DNA of 64,000 bases. Source: Peptococcaceae bacterium CEB3 (GTDB taxonomy: Bacteria > Bacillota > Desulfitobacteriia > Desulfitobacteriales > Desulfitobacteriaceae). The position numbers were made by a program, and so were the translations under genes. Below, piece after piece: positions 26,457 to 36,332 of this stretch. The stretch lies in NCBI GenBank assembly GCA_001029295.1, contig LDXJ01000058.1, positions 124,001 to 188,000 of the forward strand. The letters are read 5' to 3'. Position 1 is the first letter of the stretch. Each line of letters starts with the position of its first letter. The notes below the pieces were generated by a model, which made no database searches, was not told where the DNA came from, and saw only the letters and a program-made list of their open reading frames with translations.

Positions 26457-26515
26457 ACATATTTCCGGTATGTTTACTATGAATAGATATTAAACGATTT
26501 TCACCCAATCGTCAA
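26457..26515 (-). promoter_or_regulatory. Promoter and palindrome of the sulfur operon
   Basis: Minus-strand TTGACG (26510-26515) and TAATAT (26487-26492) are 17 bp apart. Just downstream lies ACATA-ccggaaa-TATGT (26457-26473 region), a palindrome well placed to be a repressor operator. Confidence 0.65.
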
Positions 26516-26621
26516 CAACCCGGGTAAAGATTATAGCTACTATAATCTTCAAAACAGTTGGCGCTTGGTACTTAACCTTTTATCCCAGACGTGTTTCTCA
26601 CTTTTCAACCAGACGGAAAAG

Positions 26622-26652
26622 GCCCTGACCGCGCAGGAAACGCGGTCAGGGC
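26622..26652 (-). terminator. Strong hairpin downstream of the 99-aa orphan gene
   Basis: A perfect 12-bp stem GCCCTGACCGCG/CGCGGTCAGGGC with a 7-base loop; on the minus strand it is followed by CCTTTTCC. Confidence 0.75.
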
Positions 26653-26729
26653 TTACCACTTTCAGCCGTAGTCGGAACAAGAACCCAGAGAGCACACTTT
26701 AAAATACCCAGTCCTGCCTGAGAAATGAC

Positions 26730-27029
26730 TCAAACGGCACAGACGTCTTGGCGGGCTGGCGCCTGGAGCCTTGTTTTAATCCCCTCGTAACGCCGGATAA
26801 CATTGATCAGTTCGCGGTCGAACTCGTGAACAAAATGCGTCTGTTCATCAGGCTGAAGGGTAAGAAACCCACGCAGCATCTCTTCGTTGTCCAGGCACAG
26901 ACAGAGTTCCATAGGACTCATCAACCTCAAGTGTTCACGAAAGACATTTTTGGCCGCCATCTCTTCAACTCCCTTTCTCTTGTGCTGGAGCACGTCCGGC
27001 CCATCGCTCGGCGCTGCTTCGGTGTTCAT
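26730..27029 (-). CDS. Hypothetical protein sharing the copZ promoter type
   Basis: A 99-residue soluble acidic protein without a recognised domain; it contains CLCLDNEEMLRGF and FVHEFDRELINVIRRYEGI, which suggests an all-helical fold. The ATG at 27029 is chosen for GGAAGG 7 bases before it; ATGs at 27044 and 26960 (the latter behind AAAGGGAG) are alternatives. Its promoter at 27161-27189 matches that of copZ at 27 of 31 positions and has the same kind of upstream direct repeats, so the two genes probably belong to one regulon. A strong terminator follows. Confidence 0.6.
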   Translation of the reverse strand: MNTEAAPSDGPDVLQHKRKGVEEMAAKNVFREHLRLMSPMELCLCLDNEEMLRGFLTLQPDEQTHFVHEFDRELINVIRRYEGIKTRLQAPARQDVCAV

Positions 27030-27160
27030 CAGAATGCCTTCCATCTCGGCTTAGGGATATCCTCAGCTCAGCGATGTCGCGCCATCCTGCCTGCGGAATA
27101 CCGTGCTTAAGTATTTCCGACTGAACCTATCAATTTGATAGATACGAATTTGATAGTTAT

Positions 27161-28517
<1,357 letters not shown>

Positions 28518-28561
28518 TTACTCCTCCTTTAGATCAGCAAATATTCCTCTTTTGTCCAGCA

Positions 28562-28590
28562 AAAAACCTCTTCAGAGTGAAGAGGTTTTT
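28562..28590 (-). terminator. SAM riboswitch terminator
   Basis: On the minus strand AAAACCTCTTC-loop-GAAGAGGTTTTTT forms an 11-bp stem with a T-run between the S-box and the metY start. Confidence 0.88.
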
Positions 28591-28602
28591 GTCGCCGACA
28601 AC

Positions 28603-28735
28603 CCTCTCATCTCTCAGAACTCATGTTCTGCAGGAATTAGCACCTCGTAGTCCGAAGCTCCATTAAAGAGCTCCCACCGACTACCGGTTGCCGGGCATCA
28701 TCGGGCCAGTCCCTCCGCCGCTCTTGATGAGTGGA
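28603..28735 (-). ncRNA. SAM-I (S-box) riboswitch
   Basis: The minus strand shows the S-box core in order: ATCAAGAG, GGCGGAGGGACTGGCCC, GATGATGCCCGGCAACC, a GTGCTAATTCC segment, and AGATGAGAG at the 3' end. It is followed by a terminator and metY. SAM binding favours termination. Confidence 0.94.
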
Positions 28736-28874
28736 AATATAAAATTGACTAACTCACTAGGTTTACTATCCTATGGTTAAAATTATATCCGAAAAAACCC
28801 GCAAGTCAAGAAAAATATTGACCCAACGATTGCCCCGTCGTCCGCAAAAGGAGTAGAGGAAGCAAGTTCGCTGC

Positions 28875-29552
28875 CTAGCGCCGGGCCACTCTTTGGTAGA
28901 GGACATAAGAATAGACAATGGAACCGAGGGCTAAGACAAGAGTGACCACCAAAATCAACGGAAACGCGAACTGTTTGGGCAAGAAGCCTGAAAACAGAAA
29001 GATGAGACCCCCGATCACCCAAACCGGTCCGACCGCGCGATGTGTCTTGTACCAGACTTCTTCATTGGCCAAAGTCCAGGGTGTGCGTATGCCAAAGAAA
29101 TAATTGAACTTCACTTTCCCCATATAGTTCCCCGTCACAATGAACAAAAGCCCGATCCCGGCGGGAATGAGCACCGGAACAATGCCCGTGCGCAGCAGTC
29201 CCAAAGCGACGAGAAGGGTCACGCTGTGCAGCAAGCCGAGAAACAAGACGATGACGAAACTAATTAGCCAAAAGACCCTGTTCATCAAGAGGTAATTCGC
29301 TTTCCGGGGGTCGATGCGGGGGATGAGCCAGAAGAGGAGCCAAACTCCCACAGTGATCGCCGGCAACAGGAACGCTCCGACAAAAGGTGTGCTGTAACCG
29401 TTCACTTCTCCGGCGGCATTCCAATGAGAAGGAACCCTGGCCGGCAATTTCGGATAAGCCCAAAGGGAAAGGGCAAACATCAGGACCACGATTAAAGCGG
29501 ATAGGATCTGAAACAGTCTGTCATTACGAGATGTCAACGGGTCTTCCTGCAT
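28875..29552 (-). CDS. sdpI: SdpI-family immunity-like membrane protein
   Basis: 225 residues with about six membrane segments. The DUF1648 part (WAYPKLPARVPSHWNAAGEVNGY) near residue 30 is followed by the SdpI part (GNYMGKVKFNYFFGIRTPWTLANEEVWYKTHRAVG). SdpI protects Bacillus from its own SdpC toxin and signals to SdpR. Here only the immunity protein and an ArsR-type regulator are present; no sdpC-like toxin gene is nearby. It may give protection from toxins of neighbours or act in envelope stress. Confidence 0.87.
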   Translation of the reverse strand: MQEDPLTSRNDRLFQILSALIVVLMFALSLWAYPKLPARVPSHWNAAGEVNGYSTPFVGAFLLPAITVGVWLLFWLIPRIDPRKANYLLMNRVFWLISFVIVLFLGLLHSVTLLVALGLLRTGIVPVLIPAGIGLLFIVTGNYMGKVKFNYFFGIRTPWTLANEEVWYKTHRAVGPVWVIGGLIFLFSGFLPKQFAFPLILVVTLVLALGSIVYSYVLYQRVARR

Positions 29553-29617
29553 AACAATCTCTCCTTTCGCTCCGGAAAACTGAACTCGTTCAGTCTAATT
29601 GAACCGCGCCCAAATAA

Positions 29618-29938
29618 TTACTTCCCCTTCCCCTTCCCCTTCTCCTGCCCCTGGCTCCCAGGCCTTTCCGTCCCTAAGAAATCCGCAAACCATTCAAGGA
29701 TGTCCTCGAAAACCGAGGTATTCAAGGAATAGACTATATTTTGCCCACTGCGGCGGTCACTAATCAGGTCCGCCTGTTTCAGGATGTTGAGATGGTGCGA
29801 AATACTGGGCTTAGTAATCGTAAACTTGGCCGCGATTTCGCCCGCGGTCAGATCCCCGTCCCGCAAATAGCGGAGGATTCGCCTTCGGGTCGGGTCGGAC
29901 AAAGCCTGGAAAGTAGACTGTTGTTTCGTCACTCTCAT
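29618..29938 (-). CDS. sdpR: SdpR/ArsR-family transcriptional repressor
   Basis: 106 residues with the winged-helix ArsR pattern ALSDPTRRRILRYLRDGDLTAGEIA, recognition helix ITKPSISHHLNILKQADLI and wing RRSGQNIVYSL; no metal-binding CxC motif. The ATG at 29938 follows GAAGGAAG; a GTG six codons upstream lies inside the repeat. It pairs with sdpI in the usual sdpRI order. A consensus promoter lies at 30127-30155, and 2.6 tandem 44-bp repeats fill the leader up to the start codon. The C-terminus is a Lys/Gly-rich tail. Confidence 0.88.
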   Translation of the reverse strand: MRVTKQQSTFQALSDPTRRRILRYLRDGDLTAGEIAAKFTITKPSISHHLNILKQADLISDRRSGQNIVYSLNTSVFEDILEWFADFLGTERPGSQGQEKGKGKGK

Positions 29939-30052
29939 CACTTCCTTCAGCCACACTTGTCACTTCATTCGGTCACCCTGGTCACTTCCTTCAGCCACAC
30001 TTGTCACTTCATTCGGTCACCCTGGTCACTTCCTTCAGCCACACTTGTCACT
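29939..30052. repeat. 44-bp tandem repeat in the sdpR leader
   Basis: Two identical 44-bp units (29939-29982, 29983-30026) and a 26-bp partial third. Each unit contains three GTCAC-type pentamers and, on the minus strand, a GAAGGAAGTG ribosome-site-like stretch. The array ends one base before the start codon. Confidence 0.9.
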
Positions 30053-30126
30053 CCTTCAGGCACACTTGCTCACGTGTAATTATACCGTTTTTTACTTAGC
30101 TAATCGTCTAAATATATCTAAGGCTG

Positions 30127-30155
30127 ATTATAGTATCCCGCCCTCTCCTTGTCAA
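30127..30155 (-). promoter_or_regulatory. sdpRI promoter
   Basis: Minus-strand TTGACA (30150-30155) and TATAAT (30127-30132), 17-bp spacer, both perfect. Just downstream TTAG-ctaatcgt-CTAA (about 30099-30114) may be the ArsR operator. Confidence 0.85.
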
Positions 30156-30222
30156 GCCGGGGATACTTGGAAACCAATATGTGCCACCATGCGCCAACCG
30201 GCGCGGCATCACCTACACGGCA

Positions 30223-30642
30223 TCACTTAACCGATCGCTCGTATTTTTCTATAAAATCTTCCATTGCCGATTTGCGATCGCGGAATTCCTCAATCCAAGC
30301 CTTCAGCATATCCTGGCCATCCGGGGTAATAGAGTAAATACGCTTAGCGGGCCCCGCGTCTCCGGTTTCCCAGCGTGATTCGACGTAATCGCTGTTTTCC
30401 AGGCGGCGCAAATGGCGGTAAACCGCGCCTGTATCGGGCGAACCGGGATAGAAGCGGAAACCGGTCAAACGCTCCAGCAGTTCATAGCCATGAGACGGAT
30501 GCTGCAGTAAACTAAGAAGCAGGCAAGGCTGAATAAATCTTTCCACTTTGCCAGACAGTTTGCAGTGGCAATCGCCGTGACCGCCTCCATGACCCATTCC
30601 ATGGTCATGGCCATGTTCGGGTCCATGGCAGGTATCGCACAT
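30223..30642 (-). CDS. PadR-family regulator with Cys/His-rich N-terminus
   Basis: 139 residues. The first 30 are unusual: CDTCHG, a run of His/Gly (HGHDHGMGHGGGHGD) and CHC, a likely metal or redox sensor. The PadR winged helix follows: ERFIQPCLLLSLLQHPSHGYELLERL, TGAVYRHLRRLENSDYV, and AKRIYSITPDGQDML. The ATG at 30642 is preferred for GGGAGGAAA. Its promoter (30683-30711) holds a TAGGGGACT motif, in reverse orientation to that of copZ. Homologues with such N-termini are widespread in clostridia; their effectors are not known to me. Confidence 0.85.
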   Translation of the reverse strand: MCDTCHGPEHGHDHGMGHGGGHGDCHCKLSGKVERFIQPCLLLSLLQHPSHGYELLERLTGFRFYPGSPDTGAVYRHLRRLENSDYVESRWETGDAGPAKRIYSITPDGQDMLKAWIEEFRDRKSAMEDFIEKYERSVK

Positions 30643-30682
30643 TTTAGCTGTTTCCTCCCTTGCGAGCATCCCACTGCCCTAT

Positions 30683-30711
30683 ATGCTACTATCAGATAGG
30701 GGACTTGTCAA
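30683..30711 (-). promoter_or_regulatory. padR promoter with inverted G-tract motif
   Basis: Minus-strand TTGACA (30706-30711) and TAGCAT (30683-30688), 17-bp spacer containing AGTCCCCTATCTGATAG, the reverse of the copZ spacer core and itself holding CTATC/GATAG. Confidence 0.6.
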
Positions 30712-30890
30712 CAAGACACCTGTCTGTTGGCCAATCATTCCTTAATCCGATTCTGCAAGTACCCATGCTAGCCACCCTCAAATCGAGCATTAAAAATTTT
30801 TACCCGGGCCTCACAAACTCGCAAGGGGATTTCGCTAACGCCGGCCAAGCTTTTTGGTCAAAAATATCGGAGCCGTTGGTTTCCGATGGA

Positions 30891-30930
30891 CAGAGAAAAT
30901 GGGAGGGGCAAACCCCTCCCATTTTCTCTG
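30891..30930. terminator. Perfect 18-bp hairpin downstream of the 481-aa membrane protein
   Basis: CAGAGAAAATGGGAGGGG (30891-30908) pairs perfectly with 30913-30930 around a 4-base loop. The outer arms are A-rich on one side and T-rich on the other, so it could act in either direction. Confidence 0.65.
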
Positions 30931-31014
30931 TGAAGAACACTTTCCTGCAAAGAATATGATATTGACGCGTTTCCGTATAACCTGCTCGCAGTGGGGCATG
31001 AATATCCTTAAGTG

Positions 31015-32460
31015 TCACGCCCGCGACGTTTGGGCCTCGGGCACGCTTAAAAGTACTTCCTTTTCCTCCACATCGGCTACCTTGCGCAAGCTTCCTATGA
31101 GCAGAAGCGTTGTTCCGACAATGACTATGATGCCGATACCGACAAGAAAATATCCGGCACCGTAAGCGACCATCGGATCGAGGAAAACATGGACGAAACC
31201 GCCGACGAGGGCGACGAAAACACCAAGGCTCATCCCCCGGGCAATGGTCTTGACGTGGCTCTTCTTGAGGTAAACATCCGCGATCAGCAGTAAAATCATC
31301 ACGGCTGGCAACAGGAAGAAGGCATAGTCCTGATGCAGGAAGGTGAATACGGCATCCCCCGCGGCTAAGGGGGCTTTGGGATCACCCGCGCCAAAAATAT
31401 TCGTATTCAGTTCAATGCCAAACCCGCCGCCGACGACCATGAACACCAGGGAAATCCAAGAAGTTCCGACCGCAACCAGGGCCGGTTTCAGCCAACCAGG
31501 TTTGGCGTCAACACCCTTTTTGTTGAGAATCATACCCAGCAGGACTAAGAGTCCTCCCAGCATGATCCCCACCCCGGAAATCACATCGTCGCTGGCAATC
31601 CCGTTAATCCCTCCCGGGCCGGATTGGAACCACGTCGGCGGCTGAATCCAGGTGAACCCTGCCAAGAGATAAACCACTGTTATAACTCCGGTACCGACAA
31701 TGACGAACCAAAAGCCCACCCGGGCCAACAAACGCGGTCCTCCTTGCAAAGCCTGATAACCAAAGCGCCAAGCACTCATGGCGACCAACACACTGAGCAA
31801 GGCGACAATCATGAGATGTGAATGGGAACCGATTAAGTTGCCCATCAGGTCACCGGTCTTTTCTCCAACCAAGCGAGCGTAAGCGCCGATAAGATGCGGA
31901 AAATCACCGAACTCCAGAATCCATCCCGCCAGGTGGCCCATCACGGCCGCGAGAAAGAGACCCACGGTCCCCAACATGGCGGACCAGAACGGGAGTGAAC
32001 GCGATGAGGTTGATTTGTTTTTCCATTCCAGATAAAAGCCAATCAACAGGGAAATGAGGATATCGTCCAAAGCGAAGAAACTAAAAATCTGGATCCAGAG
32101 CCAGAAACTCGCCTCCACATGGGTATCAAAGATTCCGCCTATGGTGGCAAGAATCACGGCGGCCGTTACTGCTCCCAGAATTGAGTGGCGAACATGTTTC
32201 GAACGGATTAAGAAGACCTGGCAGGCCGCCAAAGCCACCAGCCCTACTAAAGATATCAACAAGCCGTGCAAATACATCGTGTGCGCATAATTAATATCGG
32301 CTCCCGCCGAGGTTTCAGTCCAGAACGGATTTGAAACAAAAATGCTCCCTAAACCGTAAATAACTAACCAGCCCATAAGAACAACCAGGACATGCTGACA
32401 GGAAAAGCGGCCGATTTTTAGAGGCTGCCACTCTTCCTGTTTGGCTTGATTCGCGCTCAT
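31015..32460 (-). CDS. Polytopic membrane protein, distantly heme-copper-oxidase-like
   Basis: 481 residues with about twelve membrane segments and several membrane-embedded histidines: NYAHTMYLHGLLISLVG, GGIFDTHVEASFW, LIGSHSHLMIVALLS and FTFLHQDYAFFLLP. The distribution recalls subunit I of cbb3/NorB-type oxidases or NnrS-like proteins, but the HPEVY and HH motifs of true oxidases were not found, so the function is open. GAGGAGGTAT precedes the ATG. It lies between a PadR regulator, a two-component system and cytochrome c maturation genes, which fits a respiratory or nitric-oxide role (inference). Confidence 0.55.
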   Translation of the reverse strand: MSANQAKQEEWQPLKIGRFSCQHVLVVLMGWLVIYGLGSIFVSNPFWTETSAGADINYAHTMYLHGLLISLVGLVALAACQVFLIRSKHVRHSILGAVTAAVILATIGGIFDTHVEASFWLWIQIFSFFALDDILISLLIGFYLEWKNKSTSSRSLPFWSAMLGTVGLFLAAVMGHLAGWILEFGDFPHLIGAYARLVGEKTGDLMGNLIGSHSHLMIVALLSVLVAMSAWRFGYQALQGGPRLLARVGFWFVIVGTGVITVVYLLAGFTWIQPPTWFQSGPGGINGIASDDVISGVGIMLGGLLVLLGMILNKKGVDAKPGWLKPALVAVGTSWISLVFMVVGGGFGIELNTNIFGAGDPKAPLAAGDAVFTFLHQDYAFFLLPAVMILLLIADVYLKKSHVKTIARGMSLGVFVALVGGFVHVFLDPMVAYGAGYFLVGIGIIVIVGTTLLLIGSLRKVADVEEKEVLLSVPEAQTSRA

Positions 32461-32776
32461 AAATTATACCTCCTCTAGCTAGAAACTCCTACCCCGGACC
32501 CTTTGGGAAAGACCCCGTGTCTTTTTTATCACCTCCTCATCCCTTTTTCACCCGCCACGTTTAAGCTATAATAGGTGGGGCGATCACGAGCCAGCCGTTA
32601 CATAAGACTGTTTTATGGTTAGCATAATCTTTGACGGGTTCAACCTAAGTTTATCTCCTTGAGTGCACTTTCACATGATGTTTTAGACCTGTTTCTCGTC
32701 CAGGTAAAAAGTGTGAACTTTGCCCAGTACTTTTTACCTACCTAGTGAATTTTTCATCCGCCGCACTGCCGGCCGG

Positions 32777-32839
32777 GCGGCATGACGATCATCGAAATCC
32801 TTGCTCATGCGGCATAGCGATCATACAAATCCCTGCTCA
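32777..32839. repeat. Imperfect 31-bp direct repeat before the sensor kinase
   Basis: GCGGCATGACGATCATCGAA..TGCTCA (32777-32807) recurs as GCGGCATAGCGATCATACAA..TGCTCA (32809-32839), one base apart. The copies end four bases before the GGAGG of the kinase gene. The rest of the 390-bp divergent gap (32461-32850) shows no other clear signal. Confidence 0.7.
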
Positions 32840-32853
32840 GACGGAGGAACGTG

Positions 32854-34299
32854 ATGGCAATCCAGTTTCTATTTATTGACTATATTAAGTTCCGGGACTT
32901 TGTCCATGGGCTGGTCTATTTTTCCCTGGGCATTGGGATTTTCATGCAGCATCGCAGCCGCAGTCCCTTCCCGATCATTCGTAACCTCTGGCTGCTCGGC
33001 CTCTTTTCCGTCCTCCACGGGCTCAGTGAATGGGGTGAGTTGTTCTACCCTCTGGAAACTCACTACGATCCGTTTGGAACTTTGGTTTTCTTACAGGGCC
33101 TGCAATATGTGTTCGTCCTCGTTTCTTATGTCGCCCTCTATGCCTTCGGGTTAAAGTTGCTCACCGCTAAAAGCAAAACCGCAGCCGAAAGCCTTGCGGT
33201 AATCATCTTGCTCCTCTGGCTTGCCCTCAGCCTCAGCTTAACAGGCCTGCCCTCACTGGCCCTGGAAACCAAACTGACTATGTTTGACACTTACACACGC
33301 TATTGTATTGCTCTCCCCGCCGCCTTGGTGGCTGCTTTTGCCCTATTCCGCCAGAGGGCGGAAAACAGCGGTCTTATGGCCTCCTCCGCCATTTCCCGCC
33401 TGCTCCTCCTGTTCTCCCTCTCTTTCGGCCTTTTCGCCGTTTTTGAAGGAATCTTCGTCTTGCCTACGGGATTCTTCCCGGCCAATTGGTTAAACGAAGA
33501 ATGGCTCCGCCTGCACACGGGCATCCCAGTGGAAATTTACCGGACCGCAGTCGGTATCGGCATCTTTATTTTGACGTTTCGCCTTTTCAACCTGTATTAT
33601 TTAGAGACCGAGTACCAAATCGAAAAATTCAAGGGAGAGCAGATTGTCTTTCTGGAACGGGAACGCATCAGCCGGGACCTGCACGACGGGATCCTGCAAA
33701 ATTTGTACGGGCTTGGCCTTCGTCTGAGCCATTGTCTCTCCCAACTGCCCCCTGAGGCTGAGGCAGTCCGCCGGGAAATTACGGAAATAATCGCCGGAGC
33801 CAACCAAGCTATTGCGGACACCCGCCAGTACGTCCACCGACTCAAATACCTCAACAGCACCTCTCCGGATTTACTGCAAATGCTGGACTTTTTAGCCCGG
33901 GAGTACAAAAACAACCAGGGGTTGACCGTATCCGTGCATTCCCGGCCTCTATCGATCTATCTGACTCCCGAGCAACACTACCAGCTTTACCATGTTGCCA
34001 TGGAAGCCCTAACCAACGTCGTTAGGCACGCGGGTGTTCACGAGGCCGAGATTCACGTGGAACTCAGAGGCAATCAATTGCATTTGCACATTCTTGACCA
34101 CGGCTCGGGATTTCGTCCCGGCAGGCTGCAGTTGGCGGAAAGCAGAGAGCATCAAGGGATCACCAATATGCAAGAACGGGCAAAAATCATGGGCGGCATA
34201 CTCAACGTTCGTTCCGCTCCCGGCAAGGGAACAAACATCGGGCTCCGCATCCCCTTCGTACCGGCCCTCCCCCCCTACGATCCCGCGGCCGTTGACTGA
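32854..34299 (+). CDS. Membrane sensor histidine kinase, NarX/DegS type (HisKA_3)
   Basis: 481 residues. Residues 1-245 hold about seven hydrophobic segments. The dimerisation domain has the phospho-acceptor in ERERISRDLHDGILQNL, near residue 275. The HATPase domain has ALTNVVRHAGVHEAEIHV, LDHGSGF and HQGITNMQERAKIMGG near residue 430. The ATG at 32854 follows GGAGGAAC. It forms a two-gene system with the response regulator 52 bp downstream. The signal is unknown; the location beside respiratory genes suggests redox or quinone sensing. Confidence 0.9.
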   Translation: MAIQFLFIDYIKFRDFVHGLVYFSLGIGIFMQHRSRSPFPIIRNLWLLGLFSVLHGLSEWGELFYPLETHYDPFGTLVFLQGLQYVFVLVSYVALYAFGLKLLTAKSKTAAESLAVIILLLWLALSLSLTGLPSLALETKLTMFDTYTRYCIALPAALVAAFALFRQRAENSGLMASSAISRLLLLFSLSFGLFAVFEGIFVLPTGFFPANWLNEEWLRLHTGIPVEIYRTAVGIGIFILTFRLFNLYYLETEYQIEKFKGEQIVFLERERISRDLHDGILQNLYGLGLRLSHCLSQLPPEAEAVRREITEIIAGANQAIADTRQYVHRLKYLNSTSPDLLQMLDFLAREYKNNQGLTVSVHSRPLSIYLTPEQHYQLYHVAMEALTNVVRHAGVHEAEIHVELRGNQLHLHILDHGSGFRPGRLQLAESREHQGITNMQERAKIMGGILNVRSAPGKGTNIGLRIPFVPALPPYDPAAVD

Positions 34300-34351
34300 G
34301 CTAAATATGTTCGGTCACCGTCAGAACTTGTTAGAACAAAGAGGGATTCAG

Positions 34352-34999
34352 ATGGCAGTGATAAAAATCTTAATCGTCGATGATCATGAAGTTGTTCGCA
34401 TCGGCCTCAAGACCGCCTTGGCCTCCGAGCAGGATTTCCAAATCATAGGGGAAGCGGCCACCGGGCAGGCAGCCCTTGACTTCGTCCGGGAGCAAAAGCC
34501 CGACGTGGTCGTACTGGATGTCCGCTTGCCGGACATAAGCGGGATCGAGGTCTGCCGGGAAATTCGTTCCCACTACGACAACGTTCACATCCTAATGCTC
34601 ACGAATTACGGGGAAGATGAGTCCGTCTACGCGGCTGTTCTAGCCGGAGCTTCCGCTTTTCTGCTCAAGGATATCAATTTGTCCTCCTTGATCGAGACCA
34701 TTCACGCCATTCATACCGGTAAAGTACTCCTTGACCTCCCCGTCGTCAGCCGTCTTCTGACCCACTTGCAGCCGGAAAACAATCCCAAAGTAAAATCGGC
34801 CTTAACCCCGCGCGAGCAAGAGATTTTGAAACTCATGGCTCAGGGAAAGACCAATAAAGAAATCGCCGCGACTTTGATTTTAAGTGAAAGTACGGTGAAA
34901 AATCACATCAGCAATGTCTTGGGCAAGTTGAACTTGGGCAGCCGTTCCCAGGCTGTGGCTTATTACTACAAGAAACAACAGGAGCCGGAATCGTCCTAA
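34352..34999 (+). CDS. NarL/FixJ-family response regulator
   Basis: 215 residues: receiver domain with acidic pair VDDHE (residues 9-10), phospho-Asp in VVVLDVRLPD near residue 55, and the conserved Lys in AFLLKDINLS near residue 105; then a LuxR-type HTH with LTPREQEILKLMAQGKTNKEIA and ESTVKNHISNVLGKLN. GAGGGAT precedes the ATG. It is the cognate partner of the kinase at 32854-34299. Candidate targets are the neighbouring membrane protein and cytochrome maturation genes. Confidence 0.92.
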   Translation: MAVIKILIVDDHEVVRIGLKTALASEQDFQIIGEAATGQAALDFVREQKPDVVVLDVRLPDISGIEVCREIRSHYDNVHILMLTNYGEDESVYAAVLAGASAFLLKDINLSSLIETIHAIHTGKVLLDLPVVSRLLTHLQPENNPKVKSALTPREQEILKLMAQGKTNKEIAATLILSESTVKNHISNVLGKLNLGSRSQAVAYYYKKQQEPESS

Positions 35000-35098
35000 A
35001 CCGGCTTCGCTGCCAAAGCGAACCGCCGTCAAGGAGAAAACCGGCCCCGCAAGGGTCGTAAGGTTCACCTATTGCCCAAAATGACACTCGCCGCGCGG

Positions 35099-36085
35099 TC
35101 ACCCGCTGGGATTCGCGTAGGAATGGAGGCCCGGCAGGAAGTAATTAACCCCAAAAAATGTGAAGAGCACGGCCGCGAAGCCGAGCACCGCCAGCCAAGC
35201 GGCCGGCCTTCCTTTCCATCCCCGGGTAAAGCGGACATGGAGATAGCCCGCGTAAACCAGCCAGGTAATCAGGGACCAAGTCTCTTTCGGATCCCAGGAC
35301 CAGTAAGTTCCCCAGGTATAGTTAGCCCAAACGGCTCCCGTAATGATGCAGAGAGTCAGGAGAGGAAACCCGAAAGCAACGACTTTGTAAGCCAGTTCAT
35401 CGAGAACTTCGAGAGCGGGAAAGCGAGCGAGTATGCCACTGTTCACTTCAACGACTCCGGCTGCCAAACCTGAACCGTCCGGCAAACCCCCAGTCATTGA
35501 ACTTTCCGCAGGCGACGCTGCCCTGCGCTCATCAGCTCCCGAGTCACCCGGAACCGGCCCTCCTATCCGCGCGGCTGCTCGCATCTTACGCTCTTTGAGC
35601 AGATACATAACCCCCAAGCCAAAGGAAACCGCAAAAGCGCCGTAGGCCAGCATGGCGGTAGCGACATGGATCGTCAGCCACTGGCTTTTTAGGGCCGGCA
35701 TAATCACTGTCGAGCTCCTCTCCGCCGGACTGATGGCAATCTCGACGAAGAGCAGGAGCAAGGCCGGAACGGGCAGGACAAAGGAACCCAAAGCCCGCAG
35801 CCGGTAACGGAATTCGGCAAAAAGATAAACCGCCACGATACCCCAACAGAATGTGAGAATGAACTCATACCCATTGGCGAGCGGAGGGCGGTGGGCAATC
35901 AGCATCCTCACCACAATGGTGACTGTATTGATGACGAGACCCGCCACCGCCACCCAGGTGGCCGCCCGGCTTAGGCCGTTCTTTTTCCCAAGCGCGCCAC
36001 CCCAATAGAGCAGCGTCGCCACGACATACGCCGCCAGCAACAGGTAAAATAACGGTCCTTCAAACCCCTTCAGTATTTGACTCAT
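35099..36085 (-). CDS. resC: System II cytochrome c synthase subunit CcsA/ResC
   Basis: 328 residues, about eight membrane segments, with the tryptophan-rich WWD haem-handling motif as WGTYWSWDPKETWSLITWLVYAGYLH near residue 270, and flanking His residues. With ResB it carries haem across the membrane and attaches it to apocytochrome c CXXCH motifs. A soluble insert (residues 175-215, rich in Ala, Gly, Ser) is larger than usual. GAGGAGGTTGACC precedes the ATG at 36085. It is separated from resB by a 173-bp interspersed repeat. Confidence 0.9.
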   Translation of the reverse strand: MSQILKGFEGPLFYLLLAAYVVATLLYWGGALGKKNGLSRAATWVAVAGLVINTVTIVVRMLIAHRPPLANGYEFILTFCWGIVAVYLFAEFRYRLRALGSFVLPVPALLLLFVEIAISPAERSSTVIMPALKSQWLTIHVATAMLAYGAFAVSFGLGVMYLLKERKMRAAARIGGPVPGDSGADERRAASPAESSMTGGLPDGSGLAAGVVEVNSGILARFPALEVLDELAYKVVAFGFPLLTLCIITGAVWANYTWGTYWSWDPKETWSLITWLVYAGYLHVRFTRGWKGRPAAWLAVLGFAAVLFTFFGVNYFLPGLHSYANPSG

Positions 36086-36138
36086 GGTCAACCTCCTCTG
36101 CCCGGCCCCAAATTCCTGCCGGATCCCCTATTCAGTGA

Positions 36139-36311
36139 GACTCCCACTTCTACAAGTGGGAGTGGTTCCCCCGTACCTTGCTTCGATGGGGTAGACTCCA
36201 TCCTTCGCCGCGAAGTATCCTTTGGGGATAGGCGGCTTCGGCGAAACCCTCCACTGGAGGCTTTCGTCACCGAAGTCTCGATTGTTCAACTTTAGTTGAA
36301 CGAGTTCACTC
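36139..36311 (-). repeat. Interspersed hairpin element, copy B (long form)
   Basis: Read on the minus strand: GTGAACTCGTTCAACT hairpin with its complement, about 110 bp of structured interior, then ACTCCCACTTGTAGAAGTGGG (36140-36162 region) ending in GTCTCAC. Copies C, D and E (41373, 41778, 63409) share the second hairpin and its flanks. The element sits between resB and resC and must be transcribed with them. It resembles a non-autonomous IS200/IS605-type element or a stranded TnpB guide-RNA scaffold; no tnpA or tnpB is present. Confidence 0.75.
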
Positions 36312-36332
36312 AAACTTTCTTCTCTTGCAGGC

